Notes under the pieces: generated by a model
Database searches by the model: none
Told to the model about the DNA's origin: nothing
Seen by the model: only the letters and a program-made list of their open reading frames with translations
Made by a program: the position numbers and the translations under genes
Part shown: positions 15,490 through 23,603 of the stretch, one piece after another
Position numbering within the stretch: position 1 is the first letter of the stretch
Layout of the letters: the number at the start of each line of letters is the position of its first letter
Origin: Pseudomonadota bacterium
Lineage (GTDB): Bacteria; Pseudomonadota; Gammaproteobacteria; Steroidobacterales; Steroidobacteraceae
Reading direction: 5' to 3'
Assembly: GCA_023433515.1 (NCBI GenBank)
Contig: JAEZCN010000221.1
Span: 1-28,230 of the forward strand
DNA length: 28,230 nucleotides

Positions 15490-17070
15490 ATGGAGCACGT
15501 ATCCGCCCGCATGTCCGGACTGCCGCCGCATCTGCAACCCCTGCTCAGTCCGCAGTCGTACCCGCATTCGGTCGCCAGCGTCCGTCTCGTCGAAACCCAC
15601 ATCTCCTGGGTGCTGCTGACGGGCAAATACGCCTACAAGATCAAGCGCCCCGTGCACTATCCATTCGTCGATCTGCGGTCGGCCGAACACCGTGCGTTCC
15701 TGTGCGCGGAGGAAGTGAGGCTGAATCGCCGATTCGCGCCACAGCTTTACCTGGACGTGTGCGGCATCGTCGAGTCGAACAGCGGGGTACGCATCGCGGA
15801 TGACGGTGCGGCCATCGAGCATGCGGTGCGCATGCTGCAATTCGACCGCGAAGAGGAACTCGACCGACTCATCGAAGCCGGGCGCGTCGCGGCGAGTGAA
15901 CTCGAGGAGTTCGGCCGCGTGCTGGCCGCGATCCATGCGCAGCTTCCGCAAGCGGCGCCGGGCGAGTCGTGGGGCACGGTCGCGAGCGTGCGGACGCAGC
16001 TCGAGACCAACCTCGCGCAATGCCGGCAGAGCGCGACCGATCCCGGCACCCGCGCCGCGGTCGATGCGCTCGCCCGACCACTCGATGCGCTGCTGCGCAC
16101 GCTCGAACCGGATATCGCCCGACGCCGTGAGCAGGGTCGTGTGCGCGAATGCCATGGAGACCTGCACTGCCGGAATCTGGTGCGCATCCGGAACCGGCTC
16201 GTGGCCTTCGACTGCCTGGAGTTCGAACCCGCGTTCCGCTGGATCGACGTCGCGGATGAGGTGGCGTTCCTCTGGATGGATCTCGCGGCGCGTCGCCGGC
16301 CGGACTTCGGGCTGGCATTCCTGTCGGGGTATCTCGAACGAGGCGGCGATCACGAGTTGTGCCGCCTGCTGCGACTCTACGGAACACATCGCGCGCTCGT
16401 GCGCGCGAAAGTGGCCGCGCTCGAGCACGGCGGTGCCCGGAGACATCATGCGTTGCTCGACTGCGCCCGCGGGCTTCTCGAGCCGGCCAGGCCGTCGCTC
16501 GTGCTGATGTCCGGCGTGTCGGGCTCGGGCAAGACCTGGCTGGCGCGCCAGCTCGCGCCCGCGCTCGGGGCTATCCACTTGCGCTCGGATGTCGAACGCA
16601 AACGCCTCGCGGGTTTCGCGCCGGAGGCCGACTCGCACTCCGCCGTCGCGCAGCGCCTCTACTCCGCGGACATGAGCGCCCGCGTCTACGCGCGCCTCGA
16701 AAACTGTGCGGACGCCGTGCTCGCGGGCGGGCTGCCGGTGATCGTCGATGCGACGTTCACGCAGCGGGCCGAGCGCGACTCCTTCCGCGGGCTCGCGGAA
16801 CGGCGTGGCGCGCCACTCGTCGTGGTTCGCTGCACGGCATCCGAGGACGTGCTGCGGACGCGCATCACCGAACGCCGCGAGCGCGGCGGCGACGCGTCGG
16901 AAGCCGATCTCGCGGTCCTCGACTGGCAGCTCGCGCACGCCGAGCCCCTCGCGGCCGACGAATCGGTCGACCTCCTGGAAGCCGATACCACGCGGGCCGA
17001 TGTGGCGGACCAGACGCTCGAGGCATTGATCCGGAATCTGCCGGTCAGCTCGCTGGCCGCTCCTTGCTGA
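15490..17070 (+). CDS. Fused aminoglycoside-phosphotransferase-like kinase and P-loop ATPase
   Basis: 526 residues from the ATG at 15490, which has GGAG nine nt upstream; the frame is open from an ATG at 15457 that overlaps the Prs gene end but lacks good spacing. N-terminal kinase fold (about 1-320): VETHISWVLLTGKYAYKIKRP holds the nucleotide-side lysines, CHGDLHCRNLV the catalytic Asp224 and metal-binding Asn229, FDCLEFEP the second metal site. C-terminal domain (about 335-526) is a zeta-toxin/gluconokinase-like P-loop ATPase with Walker A GVSGSGKTW (Lys348) and VIVDATF. The same domain pair is found in the DosR-regulated Mycobacterium protein Rv2004c. Substrate unknown; antibiotic resistance is not implied. 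A single-domain paralogue is encoded at 17366-18388. Confidence 0.9.
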   Translation: MEHVSARMSGLPPHLQPLLSPQSYPHSVASVRLVETHISWVLLTGKYAYKIKRPVHYPFVDLRSAEHRAFLCAEEVRLNRRFAPQLYLDVCGIVESNSGVRIADDGAAIEHAVRMLQFDREEELDRLIEAGRVAASELEEFGRVLAAIHAQLPQAAPGESWGTVASVRTQLETNLAQCRQSATDPGTRAAVDALARPLDALLRTLEPDIARRREQGRVRECHGDLHCRNLVRIRNRLVAFDCLEFEPAFRWIDVADEVAFLWMDLAARRRPDFGLAFLSGYLERGGDHELCRLLRLYGTHRALVRAKVAALEHGGARRHHALLDCARGLLEPARPSLVLMSGVSGSGKTWLARQLAPALGAIHLRSDVERKRLAGFAPEADSHSAVAQRLYSADMSARVYARLENCADAVLAGGLPVIVDATFTQRAERDSFRGLAERRGAPLVVVRCTASEDVLRTRITERRERGGDASEADLAVLDWQLAHAEPLAADESVDLLEADTTRADVADQTLEALIRNLPVSSLAAPC

Positions 17071-17236
17071 AGCACTGCACCACCAGGCGCCGTTGCCCGC
17101 CGCTTTCCCGTTCGACAGCCTTGCGAGTCTCGGCCATCGCATGGTGGCAGGCTTCCCGCGTCGCGAATTCCTGACTGAATCCGGAATTCGGCGACACGCT
17201 GCCGCCCTGGAAGAAGATCACGATCAGTACGTACAT
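17045..17236 (-). CDS. Small protein of unknown function
   Basis: 63 residues. The ATG at 17236 has a near-perfect ribosome binding site (AGGAGG, 5 nt before the ATG), the strongest in this part of the window, which argues that the gene is real. The sequence starts with a hydrophobic stretch (MYVLIVIFFQGGSV), too short for a confident transmembrane helix, followed by a polar part with a cysteine near each end (EACHHAMAE, VVQCFSK). The family is not recognised. Its last 26 bp overlap the convergent kinase/ATPase gene. Confidence 0.7.
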   Translation of the reverse strand: MYVLIVIFFQGGSVSPNSGFSQEFATREACHHAMAETRKAVERESGGQRRLVVQCFSKERPAS

Positions 17237-17365
17237 CTCGACCTCCTGTGAAAGGCCGATGGTGCACGGACCGTGGATGCCATTCCTTGACGCAGTTGTC
17301 ATATGCGCTCGCCGGAGTGAAGCCGTAGCTTCCACGACGACATGCGCGGTATTCCCGGAGCAGTC

Positions 17366-18388
17366 CTAGCTACTCGCGCCGGCGAGCCGCAGCGCCTGGG
17401 CCGCATGGCGCTCGGCGCTGCGCAGCCACTCGTCCGTCTTCGCGAGCCAGGGCGCCGGGTCCGGAAACTGCGGATCGCCCAGGTGCCAGGCCGCGAGCTT
17501 GGCCCGGGTCAGGGCCCGGTGACTCATATACATGTGAGTCAGGCAGGCCGGGATCGGATCCCGCAGCCGCGCGGCGGTTCGTCGCAGGAAGGCCCGCGCC
17601 AGCGCCGGCCGCCGGGCCTCGATCTCGAGCGCCAGCAACGCAAGATCCTCATGCGGATCGAGGCGCCGCAACTGCCGATCGAACTCCAGGCAATCGATGA
17701 CGGCGGGCGGCCGCAGGCACACGTGCTCCGCCCGCAGGTCGCCGTGCGCATCGACGAGGTGCGCGCCGCGGCCGCCCAGGCGCGCGCGTGCGTGGCGCAG
17801 GAATTCGCGCTGCATGGCGACGATCCGCCGTACCCGATCCCAGTCGATGCAATCGCGAAACGCGCGCAGGACGGCGAGATTGCCGCGGATCTGCGCTTCG
17901 AATCGCGCGACGTAACGCCGGGCCGGAAGCGGTGCTCGCGGGGCGCGCGCATAGAAATGCGCGAGCAATCCGACCAGCGGATCGAGCTCGCGTGCCCGCA
18001 GCGCGCGGCGCACGAGCATTCGATCGAGCATCGCGGCCGCCGGCAGCCGGCGCATCTTCACGAGGAAGTCGACTGTCCTGCCTTGGCCATCGAGGCACAA
18101 CCTGCCGGCCCGCGACGTCAGTGGAATCACGTCCAGGTACAGCGACGGTGCGAGGCGGCGATTGAGCCGCAGCTCTTCGCGACAGCCGTGCTCGCGCGCG
18201 GCCAGTGTCCGGTAGTTCATTCCGGCGTAACGCGCCGGCTTCTTGAGCTTGAACACGTACCTTCCCGCCAGGAACACCCAGGCGAAATGGGTTTCGATGA
18301 TCCGCACGTGCGCGGGGCGGTGCGGATACATGCGGGGATTGCCCAGGAAGGCGAGCTTGCGCGCCTGGGGTGGCGGCGATGCGGTCAT
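17366..18388 (-). CDS. Aminoglycoside-phosphotransferase-like kinase, single domain
   Basis: 340 residues from the ATG at 18388, preceded by GGGGA about eight nt upstream; open frame further upstream is low-complexity and lacks homology. The protein parallels the kinase half of the neighbouring fusion: IIETHFAWVFLAGRYVFKLKKP, EELRLNRRLAPSLYLDV, HGDLRAEHVCL and DCLEFDRQLRRLD. The P-loop ATPase half is absent. In the catalytic loop the usual metal-binding Asn (HGDLHCRN in the paralogue) is His (HGDLRAEH), so metal binding or substrate may differ. It is on the opposite strand from the fusion gene and divergent from the phosphoribosyltransferase unit. Substrate unknown. Confidence 0.87.
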   Translation of the reverse strand: MTASPPPQARKLAFLGNPRMYPHRPAHVRIIETHFAWVFLAGRYVFKLKKPARYAGMNYRTLAAREHGCREELRLNRRLAPSLYLDVIPLTSRAGRLCLDGQGRTVDFLVKMRRLPAAAMLDRMLVRRALRARELDPLVGLLAHFYARAPRAPLPARRYVARFEAQIRGNLAVLRAFRDCIDWDRVRRIVAMQREFLRHARARLGGRGAHLVDAHGDLRAEHVCLRPPAVIDCLEFDRQLRRLDPHEDLALLALEIEARRPALARAFLRRTAARLRDPIPACLTHMYMSHRALTRAKLAAWHLGDPQFPDPAPWLAKTDEWLRSAERHAAQALRLAGASS

Positions 18389-18468
18389 TCGATCATCCCC
18401 GTGCGTCGCTGTTCGAACCAGCGTGGCAAGCGCTCCCGCCTGGCGCATGAGTACGTTCGCGGGCGCGC

Positions 18469-18486
18469 GTCCGTAGTCTTGCGCAT
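18469..18486 (+). promoter_or_regulatory. Putative FixJ-type dyad site upstream of the phosphoribosyltransferase unit
   Basis: Reads GTCCGTAGTCTTGCGCAT on the plus strand, close to the copy at 1702. It lies 81-98 bp upstream of the divergent kinase start (18388) and about 146 bp upstream of the leader ORF at 18633, so it may control either or both. Confidence 0.48.
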
Positions 18487-18632
18487 GTCCGGTGGATGCC
18501 GCGCTTGCAGACACCCGTAGGCGCGGCGCGCCCGGCATGCGTATTGCCCCTGATCGGCATACGCAGCCGAGCACATGTCCGAAGGCGCGCATTCGTCTAA
18601 CTTTCCAGCGGAATCAAGGAAGGAGTCGCCAG

Positions 18633-18713
18633 ATGAAGTCCCACAACGTACATGCGACGCGCATGAAGAAACGCCTGGCGAACGAATCGAGGCCGACGCC
18701 ATGCGGATCATGA
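18633..18713 (+). CDS. 26-codon leader ORF coupled to the phosphoribosyltransferase gene
   Basis: Begins MKSHNVHATRMKKRLANES and ends PTPCGS. The ATG is preceded by AAGGAAGGAG with 7 nt spacing, a much better ribosome binding site than that of the enzyme gene. Its TGA overlaps the ATG at 18710 of the phosphoribosyltransferase by 4 bp (ATGA). It is a basic peptide with no membrane segment. It may be a translational coupler or leader peptide; a function of its own is unproven. Confidence 0.5.
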   Translation: MKSHNVHATRMKKRLANESRPTPCGS

Positions 18714-19414
18714 GTCACCCCCCACGCGCGCCGCACTCGAACGACGCCATTCGCTTCGAAAACCGGCGCAGCGCCGGAATCCGGCTCGGCGAAGCGGTCG
18801 CCCGGCTCCAGGTGAAACCCCCCGTACTGGTCCTCGGCCTGCCGCGTGGCGGCGTGCCCGTCGCGTACGAGGTCGCCCAGGCCATCGATGCGCCGCTCGA
18901 CGTCATGGTGGTGCGCAAGGTGGGAATGCCGGGACAGCCCGAGCTCGCGATCGGCGCGATCGCCGCGGGCGGCGTCGTGGTGCACGAGCCGAACGCGGCG
19001 CCGCTGCTCGGGTCGCTGCATCCTTCCTTTCCGGAGCTGGCCGTCGCCGAACGAGGCGAGCTGCGACGGCGCGAAGCGGCCTATCGACAGGGTCTGCCAC
19101 CGCTCGATCTCACGGGCCGCAACGTGGTGCTGGTCGACGACGGAATCGCGACGGGTTCGACCATGCTCGCGGCGATCCGCGCGGCGCGCCGACTGGGCGC
19201 GGCCTCGGTCATCGCGGCGGCGCCCGTGGCGGCGCCCGATTCCGCGGCGCTCATCGCCGCCGAAGCGGACCAGGTGGCCATACTCGAGACGCCGGAGATC
19301 CTGTTCGCGATCGGCGAGTGGTACGACCGGTTCGAGCAGCTCGAAGACATCGAGGTGTGGGTGCTGCTCTCTCGGGCATCGCGCCGACATCCGTTGAAAT
19401 CGCCAAACGCCTGA
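18710..19414 (+). CDS. Phosphoribosyltransferase (type I PRTase family)
   Basis: 234 residues from the ATG at 18710, which overlaps the leader ORF stop; an ATG at 18701, with GAGG eight nt upstream, would add three residues. The N-terminus FENRRSAGIRLGEAVARL, then VLGLPRGGVPVAYEVAQ, VMVVRKVGMPGQPELAIGAI and the PRPP-binding loop VVLVDDGIATGST define the stress-associated PRTase group, also found fused to other domains in actinobacteria and similar to Rv0571c of the DosR regulon. The acceptor base or molecule is unknown. PRPP could come from the Prs-like protein encoded nearby. Cytoplasmic. Confidence 0.9.
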   Translation: MSHPPRAPHSNDAIRFENRRSAGIRLGEAVARLQVKPPVLVLGLPRGGVPVAYEVAQAIDAPLDVMVVRKVGMPGQPELAIGAIAAGGVVVHEPNAAPLLGSLHPSFPELAVAERGELRRREAAYRQGLPPLDLTGRNVVLVDDGIATGSTMLAAIRAARRLGAASVIAAAPVAAPDSAALIAAEADQVAILETPEILFAIGEWYDRFEQLEDIEVWVLLSRASRRHPLKSPNA

Positions 19415-19609
19415 TCCGATCGCTGGACCGAGTCGAATCGGCGAACGAGGATCCCGCACACGGGGCGATGAATGTGTCATCGGCGGAATCCATCGCGACG
19501 GCTGTCGGGTCGCCGGACTGTTTCGCGGTTCTAAGCAGTTTGTCCGATTGATGCGTGGCGGAGCGTGAGGATCATGGATTTGCACGTCAGTCGAACCAGG
19601 TACGCCGCC

Positions 19610-20569
19610 ATGTCCGAAACCATTCGTGTCACTCCCGACAACTTCCGCAGGGCCGAGACCGATCTTTACTTCGGCAACTTCGTGAAAGACGGGGCTCTGG
19701 GGAGGTTCGTGCACCGGCGCGAGCCGACGTCCATCGACGACCAGGACGTCGTACGCATGAATCGCGACACCCTTTATTCGAGCGCCGTGTTCGACCTCGA
19801 CGCCGGGCCGGTGACCATAACGATGCCGGACCCGGGAAGTCGCTTCATGTCGCTTCAGGTCTGGGACGAGGACGAGTATTGCCCGCTCGTCGCCTACGGT
19901 GCGGGCACGCACACGCTCACGCGCGAAGAGATAGGCACTCGATACGCAGCCGTCGCCGTGCGCACGTTCGTGGATCCGTCCGATGCCGAAGACGTTCGAC
20001 GCGTGCACGCATTGCAGGACCTGATCGGGCTCGAGGCGCCGCGACAGGGAAAATTCGAAGCGCCGAACTGGGACAGGTCCAGCCAGGACAAGGTGCGACA
20101 GGCGCTTGCGCAGCTGGGCAGCACACTGCCGGATGCCCACCGCTCCTTCGGGCCAAAATCCGAGGTCGATCCCGTGCGGCACCTGATCGGTGCAGCAGTC
20201 GGTTGGGGCGGCAACCCTGACCAGGACGCCACTTACCTCAACATCACCCCTTCGCAGAACGATGGCAAGCAGGTGTATCGGGTGCACGTGCCTGCGGAAG
20301 TGCCGGTCGACGGATTCTGGTCCATCAGCGTCTACAACAAGGACGGCTATTTCGAGAAAAACCCGCAGGGCGCTTACACGCTGAACAATGTCACCGCGAA
20401 GAAGGACCCGGACGGTTCCGTCGACGTTCAGTTCGGCGGTTGCGACGGGAAGGCGGCGAACTGTCTGCCTGTCACGCCGGGGTGGAACGCGGTCCTGCGC
20501 CTCTATCGGCCACGACCGCAAATCCTCAGCGGTGAGTGGAAATTTCCGGAATTACACGCCGTGCAATGA
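19610..20569 (+). CDS. DUF1254/DUF1214-family protein, short cytoplasmic form
   Basis: 319 residues from the ATG at 19610, which begins the conserved TIRVTPDNFRRAETDLYFG; ATG at 19574 and GTG at 19565 are in-frame alternatives. A DUF1254-like first part (RMNRDTLYSSAVFDLDAGPVTI, FMSLQVWDEDEY) is followed by a DUF1214-like C-terminal part (DGFWSISVYNKDGYFEKN, YTLNNVTAKKDPDGSVDVQF, LPVTPGWNAVLRLYRP). No signal peptide is visible, whereas many DUF1254 proteins are exported. Biochemical function is not known. It follows the phosphoribosyltransferase by 195 bp on the same strand, with no clear dyad of the type seen elsewhere in the window. Confidence 0.85.
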   Translation: MSETIRVTPDNFRRAETDLYFGNFVKDGALGRFVHRREPTSIDDQDVVRMNRDTLYSSAVFDLDAGPVTITMPDPGSRFMSLQVWDEDEYCPLVAYGAGTHTLTREEIGTRYAAVAVRTFVDPSDAEDVRRVHALQDLIGLEAPRQGKFEAPNWDRSSQDKVRQALAQLGSTLPDAHRSFGPKSEVDPVRHLIGAAVGWGGNPDQDATYLNITPSQNDGKQVYRVHVPAEVPVDGFWSISVYNKDGYFEKNPQGAYTLNNVTAKKDPDGSVDVQFGGCDGKAANCLPVTPGWNAVLRLYRPRPQILSGEWKFPELHAVQ

Positions 20570-20588
20570 CACGGTTGTCAGACCCGGC

Positions 20589-20605
20589 GCCTCGAGGATC
20601 GAGGC
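20589..20605. terminator. Hairpin in the convergent gap, first of two
   Basis: GCCTCGA-GGA-TCGAGGC, a perfect 7-bp stem with a 3-nt loop, 20 bp after the DUF1254 gene stop. No run of T follows, so termination would need another factor. Confidence 0.4.
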
Positions 20606-20615
20606 AGCGCACCGT

Positions 20616-20630
20616 CGCCGGATTCCGGCG
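20616..20630. terminator. Hairpin in the convergent gap, second of two
   Basis: CGCCGG-ATT-CCGGCG, a 6-bp GC stem with a 3-nt loop, 6 bp from the CBS gene stop. It lies between convergent genes and could act in both directions; there is no strong T run on either side. Confidence 0.4.
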
Positions 20631-20636
20631 AGAAAT

Positions 20637-21092
20637 TCACGGCCGCAGGGCCTGCTCGATGATCTGCTCGGAGCGGATCGAACCGGCGATGTCCTGCAGC
20701 TGCGCGGCCAGTGTTTCGACCACGTCGTCGAGCGCGATCACGCCGACGAGCTCGCCGTGATCGCCCACCACCGGCAGGCGGCGCACGCCGAGGCGGCGCA
20801 TTTCGCGCGAGGCTGACGACAGCGGTTCTTCCGCATTCACGACGACCGGCTTGCGGGTCATCACGTCCTCGACGCGCAAAGAGTTCGGATTCGCCTCGCG
20901 CGCGATGACCGAGACGACGAGGTCGCGGTCGGTGAGCACGCCGACGGGCCGGTAGGTACCGTCCTCGATCGCCGGCTCGACGACCACGATGTAACCGACA
21001 TGTTTCTCGCGCATCAGGCGCGCGGCCGCGAGCAGATCCTCATAAGGCCTGATCGTGACGACGTTGCGCTGGCAGTGTTCTACGACATTCAT
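20637..21092 (-). CDS. CBS-domain pair protein
   Basis: 151 residues; ATG at 21092 has AAAGGAG six nt upstream. Two CBS motifs: residues about 8-62 (VVTIRPYEDLLAAARLM through PVGVLTDRDLVV) and about 76-130 (MTRKPVVVNAEEPLSSASREM through LVGVIALDDVVE). Such stand-alone proteins form dimers that bind adenine nucleotides or NAD-type ligands; Hrp1 (Rv2626c) of the DosR regulon has the same layout. It follows ppsA by 30 bp on the same strand and may be co-transcribed, so it could report energy state in relation to PEP synthesis (inference). Confidence 0.92.
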   Translation of the reverse strand: MNVVEHCQRNVVTIRPYEDLLAAARLMREKHVGYIVVVEPAIEDGTYRPVGVLTDRDLVVSVIAREANPNSLRVEDVMTRKPVVVNAEEPLSSASREMRRLGVRRLPVVGDHGELVGVIALDDVVETLAAQLQDIAGSIRSEQIIEQALRP

Positions 21093-21122
21093 GGCGACTC
21101 CTTTGGGGGTGTGCGCGCATTG

Positions 21123-23543
21123 TCAGGCGCGCGCCGCGATCGGCGCGTCCGGAACTTTGCGTAGCCGGGCTTCGGCGTCGGCTACGGAACGCCTGACCGC
21201 CACGAAGCTGTCCGGGCTCACGGAAATCGAGTCGATGCCGCATTCGACCAGGAACGCGGCGAAGGCAGGATCGTTGCTCGGCGCCTGGCCGCACAAACCG
21301 ACCTTGGCGCCGGCGGCGTGCGACTCCTCGATGACGTGCCGGATCATCCAGGTCACCGCCGGATCGCGTTCGTCGAACAGCGGCGCAAGCGCCTCGGAAT
21401 CCCGGTCGACGCCGAGCGTGAGCTGCGTGAGATCGTTGCTGCCGATCGAGAAGCCGTCGAAGCGCCGCGCGAATTCGCGCGCCAGGATGACGTTGGACGG
21501 GATCTCGCACATGACGTACACCTGCAAGCCTTCCTTGCCGCGCTCGAGGCCGTTGCGCGCCATGATCTCGAGCACCCGGTCCGCCTCGACCGGCGAGCGG
21601 CAGAACGGAATCATGACGATCACGTTGCGGAAGCCGAGTTCCTCGCGCAGTTTTTTCAACGCGCGGCATTCGAGCGCGAACGCCTCTCTGTACAGCGGCG
21701 AGTAATAACGCGCGGCGCCGCGCAACCCGATCATCGGGTTCTCCTCGCGGGGTTCGAATTCGCAACCGCCGACGAGATGCGCGTATTCGTTGGATTTGAA
21801 ATCGCTCGTTCGGATGATCACGGGCTTGGGGTACTGCACCGCCGCGATGCGCGCGAGGCCGCGCGCGAGGCGCTCGACGAAGTACTCGCCCTTGTCCGCG
21901 TAGCCGCGCGTCATCTGCGCGATGGTCTGCTTCGCCTCGCGGTCGGCGAGCGCGTCGAAGCGCAGCAGCGCCATCGGGTGCACGCGGATCAGGTGCCCGA
22001 TCACGAACTCCATGCGCGCGAGCCCGACGCCGTCGGCAGGCAGCGGCCACCAGCGCAGCGCGGCCGCGGGATTGGCGAGGTTCAGCATCACTTGCGTGCG
22101 CGTTCCCGGGATGTCCGCGACGTCCACCTCGCTTGCGGAGATCTCGGCGATGCCGTCGTAGACGAAACCCTGGTCGCCTTCCGCGCACGACACGGTGACG
22201 CGTTGTTCGTCGTGCAGCAGCTCGGTGGCATTGCCCGTTCCGACGACCGCCGGCAATCCGAGCTCGCGGCTGACAATCGCGGCATGCGACGTGCGTCCGC
22301 CGTGATCGGTGACGAGCGCCGCGGCGCGTTTCATGATGGGTACCCAGTCCGGGTCCGTGGTGCCGGTGACGAGCACGGAACCGTCGACGAAATGTTCGAT
22401 GTCGGCGGCCTCGCGGATCAGGCAGACACGGCCCGACACGGCGGCGTCCCCCACGCTGATGCCGCGCGCGAGCAGCTTGCCCTTGTTGCGGATGCGATAA
22501 CTGCGCAGCGTGTTGACGCGGCGCCGCGCGCGCGCCGTTTCCGGCCGCGCCTGCACGATCCATACCTTGTTTGTCAGGCCATCCTTCGCCCACTCGATGT
22601 CCATGGCCATGCCGTAGTGGCGCTCGATCGTGCAGGCGGCGCGCGCCAGCTCGAGGAGTTCCGCGTCGTCGAGAACGAATGCGGCGCGCTCCGCGAGCGA
22701 GGTCGGCACGTTGCGCGTGGCCGCGTCGCCCGCGACGTCCTCGTACACGAGTTTTTTCGCCTTCTCGCCGCGTTTCTTCTCGATGATCGGTTTCAGCGAC
22801 GCATCGGCGAGCAGCGGCTTGAAGACGACGTATTCGTCTGGATCGACGCTGCCCTGCACGACGTTTTCGCCGAGGCCCCATGCGGCGTTGATGAGCACGG
22901 TCCGGTCGAAACCGGTCTCCGTGTCGATCGAGAACATCACACCGGCGCCGCCGAGATCGGAGCGCACCATTTGCTGCACGCCGATGGACAGCGCCACCTT
23001 CAGGTGATCGAAGCCGTGCGCCGCGCGATAGGCGATGGCGCGATCGGTGAACAGCGATGCGTAACAGCGCCGGCAGGTATCGAGCAGCGCGCGCTCGCCG
23101 CGGACGTGCAGGAAACTTTCCTGCTGCCCCGCGAAACTCGCCTCGGGCAGGTCTTCCGCGGTGGCGCTCGAGCGCACGGCCACGTCCGCGGGCTCGCGAT
23201 CTTCCGCGGCAGCAAGGCGCGCATATGCCGCCCGGATCGCGGCCGATAGTTCGGCCGGCCACTCGCCGCGCAGGAAAGACGCGCGGATGTACGTGCCCGC
23301 TTCGGACAACGTCCACCGCCCGTCGGCAAGCTTCTGCAGCGCATCGCTCATGGGTCCGCGCAGGCCGTTCGCGTCGACGAATTTCCAGTAACCCTCGGAG
23401 GTCACGGCGAAGCCGGCCGGCACCGCGATGCCCGCGCCGCGCAGGCTGCGCGTCATCTCGCCGAGCGAGGCGTTCTTGCCTCCGACCCGGGCGATGTCGG
23501 CGCGGCCGACGTCCTCGAAGCTGACGACGAAGTCTTCGCTCAT
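21123..23543 (-). CDS. ppsA: Phosphoenolpyruvate synthase
   Basis: 806 residues from the ATG at 23543, where homology begins (FVVSFEDVGRADIARVGGKNASLGEM-type start); GTG at 23591 and ATG at 23579 are in frame upstream. Converts pyruvate, ATP and water to PEP, AMP and phosphate in gluconeogenesis. The N-terminal ATP-grasp domain has VRSSATAEDLPEASFAGQQ; the swivelling domain has catalytic His420 in GGRTSHAAIVSREL (E. coli His421); the C-terminal TIM barrel ends with KVGLCGQAPSNDP. Length is close to the 792 of E. coli. The start has no ribosome binding site and is preceded by a strong hairpin. It lies between the L,D-transpeptidase and CBS genes on the same strand. Confidence 0.95.
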   Translation of the reverse strand: MSEDFVVSFEDVGRADIARVGGKNASLGEMTRSLRGAGIAVPAGFAVTSEGYWKFVDANGLRGPMSDALQKLADGRWTLSEAGTYIRASFLRGEWPAELSAAIRAAYARLAAAEDREPADVAVRSSATAEDLPEASFAGQQESFLHVRGERALLDTCRRCYASLFTDRAIAYRAAHGFDHLKVALSIGVQQMVRSDLGGAGVMFSIDTETGFDRTVLINAAWGLGENVVQGSVDPDEYVVFKPLLADASLKPIIEKKRGEKAKKLVYEDVAGDAATRNVPTSLAERAAFVLDDAELLELARAACTIERHYGMAMDIEWAKDGLTNKVWIVQARPETARARRRVNTLRSYRIRNKGKLLARGISVGDAAVSGRVCLIREAADIEHFVDGSVLVTGTTDPDWVPIMKRAAALVTDHGGRTSHAAIVSRELGLPAVVGTGNATELLHDEQRVTVSCAEGDQGFVYDGIAEISASEVDVADIPGTRTQVMLNLANPAAALRWWPLPADGVGLARMEFVIGHLIRVHPMALLRFDALADREAKQTIAQMTRGYADKGEYFVERLARGLARIAAVQYPKPVIIRTSDFKSNEYAHLVGGCEFEPREENPMIGLRGAARYYSPLYREAFALECRALKKLREELGFRNVIVMIPFCRSPVEADRVLEIMARNGLERGKEGLQVYVMCEIPSNVILAREFARRFDGFSIGSNDLTQLTLGVDRDSEALAPLFDERDPAVTWMIRHVIEESHAAGAKVGLCGQAPSNDPAFAAFLVECGIDSISVSPDSFVAVRRSVADAEARLRKVPDAPIAARA

Positions 23544-23573
23544 GTGCGCATGGCGCCACAGCCCGCGCCGCAC
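23544..23573 (-). promoter_or_regulatory. Hairpin immediately before the ppsA start
   Basis: On the minus strand GTGC and GGCGC pair with GCGCC and GCAC, the last base touching the ATG, with a 4-nt bulge ATGC and an 8-nt loop. It would block initiation at 23543 unless opened, or it is translated if the true start is at 23579 or 23591. Confidence 0.35.
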
Positions 23574-23603
23574 GCGCATCAGCAGTGTCACTTATCCTTG
23601 CGT

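Noticed and set aside
15490..18388. Antibiotic-resistance reading of the two aminoglycoside-phosphotransferase-like genes
   Set aside because: The family label reflects the fold only; the fusion architecture and stress context argue against a resistance role.
19467..19481. GATGA-N5-TCATC inverted repeat upstream of the DUF1254 gene
   Set aside because: Short arms and no repetition in the window; could be chance.
18614..20521. 635-codon minus-strand open frame
   Set aside because: Antisense to the phosphoribosyltransferase and DUF1254 genes, which have clear conserved motifs; no motif in this frame.
21318..23249. 643-codon plus-strand open frame
   Set aside because: Antisense to ppsA; rich in Arg, His and Asp, without recognisable domain.
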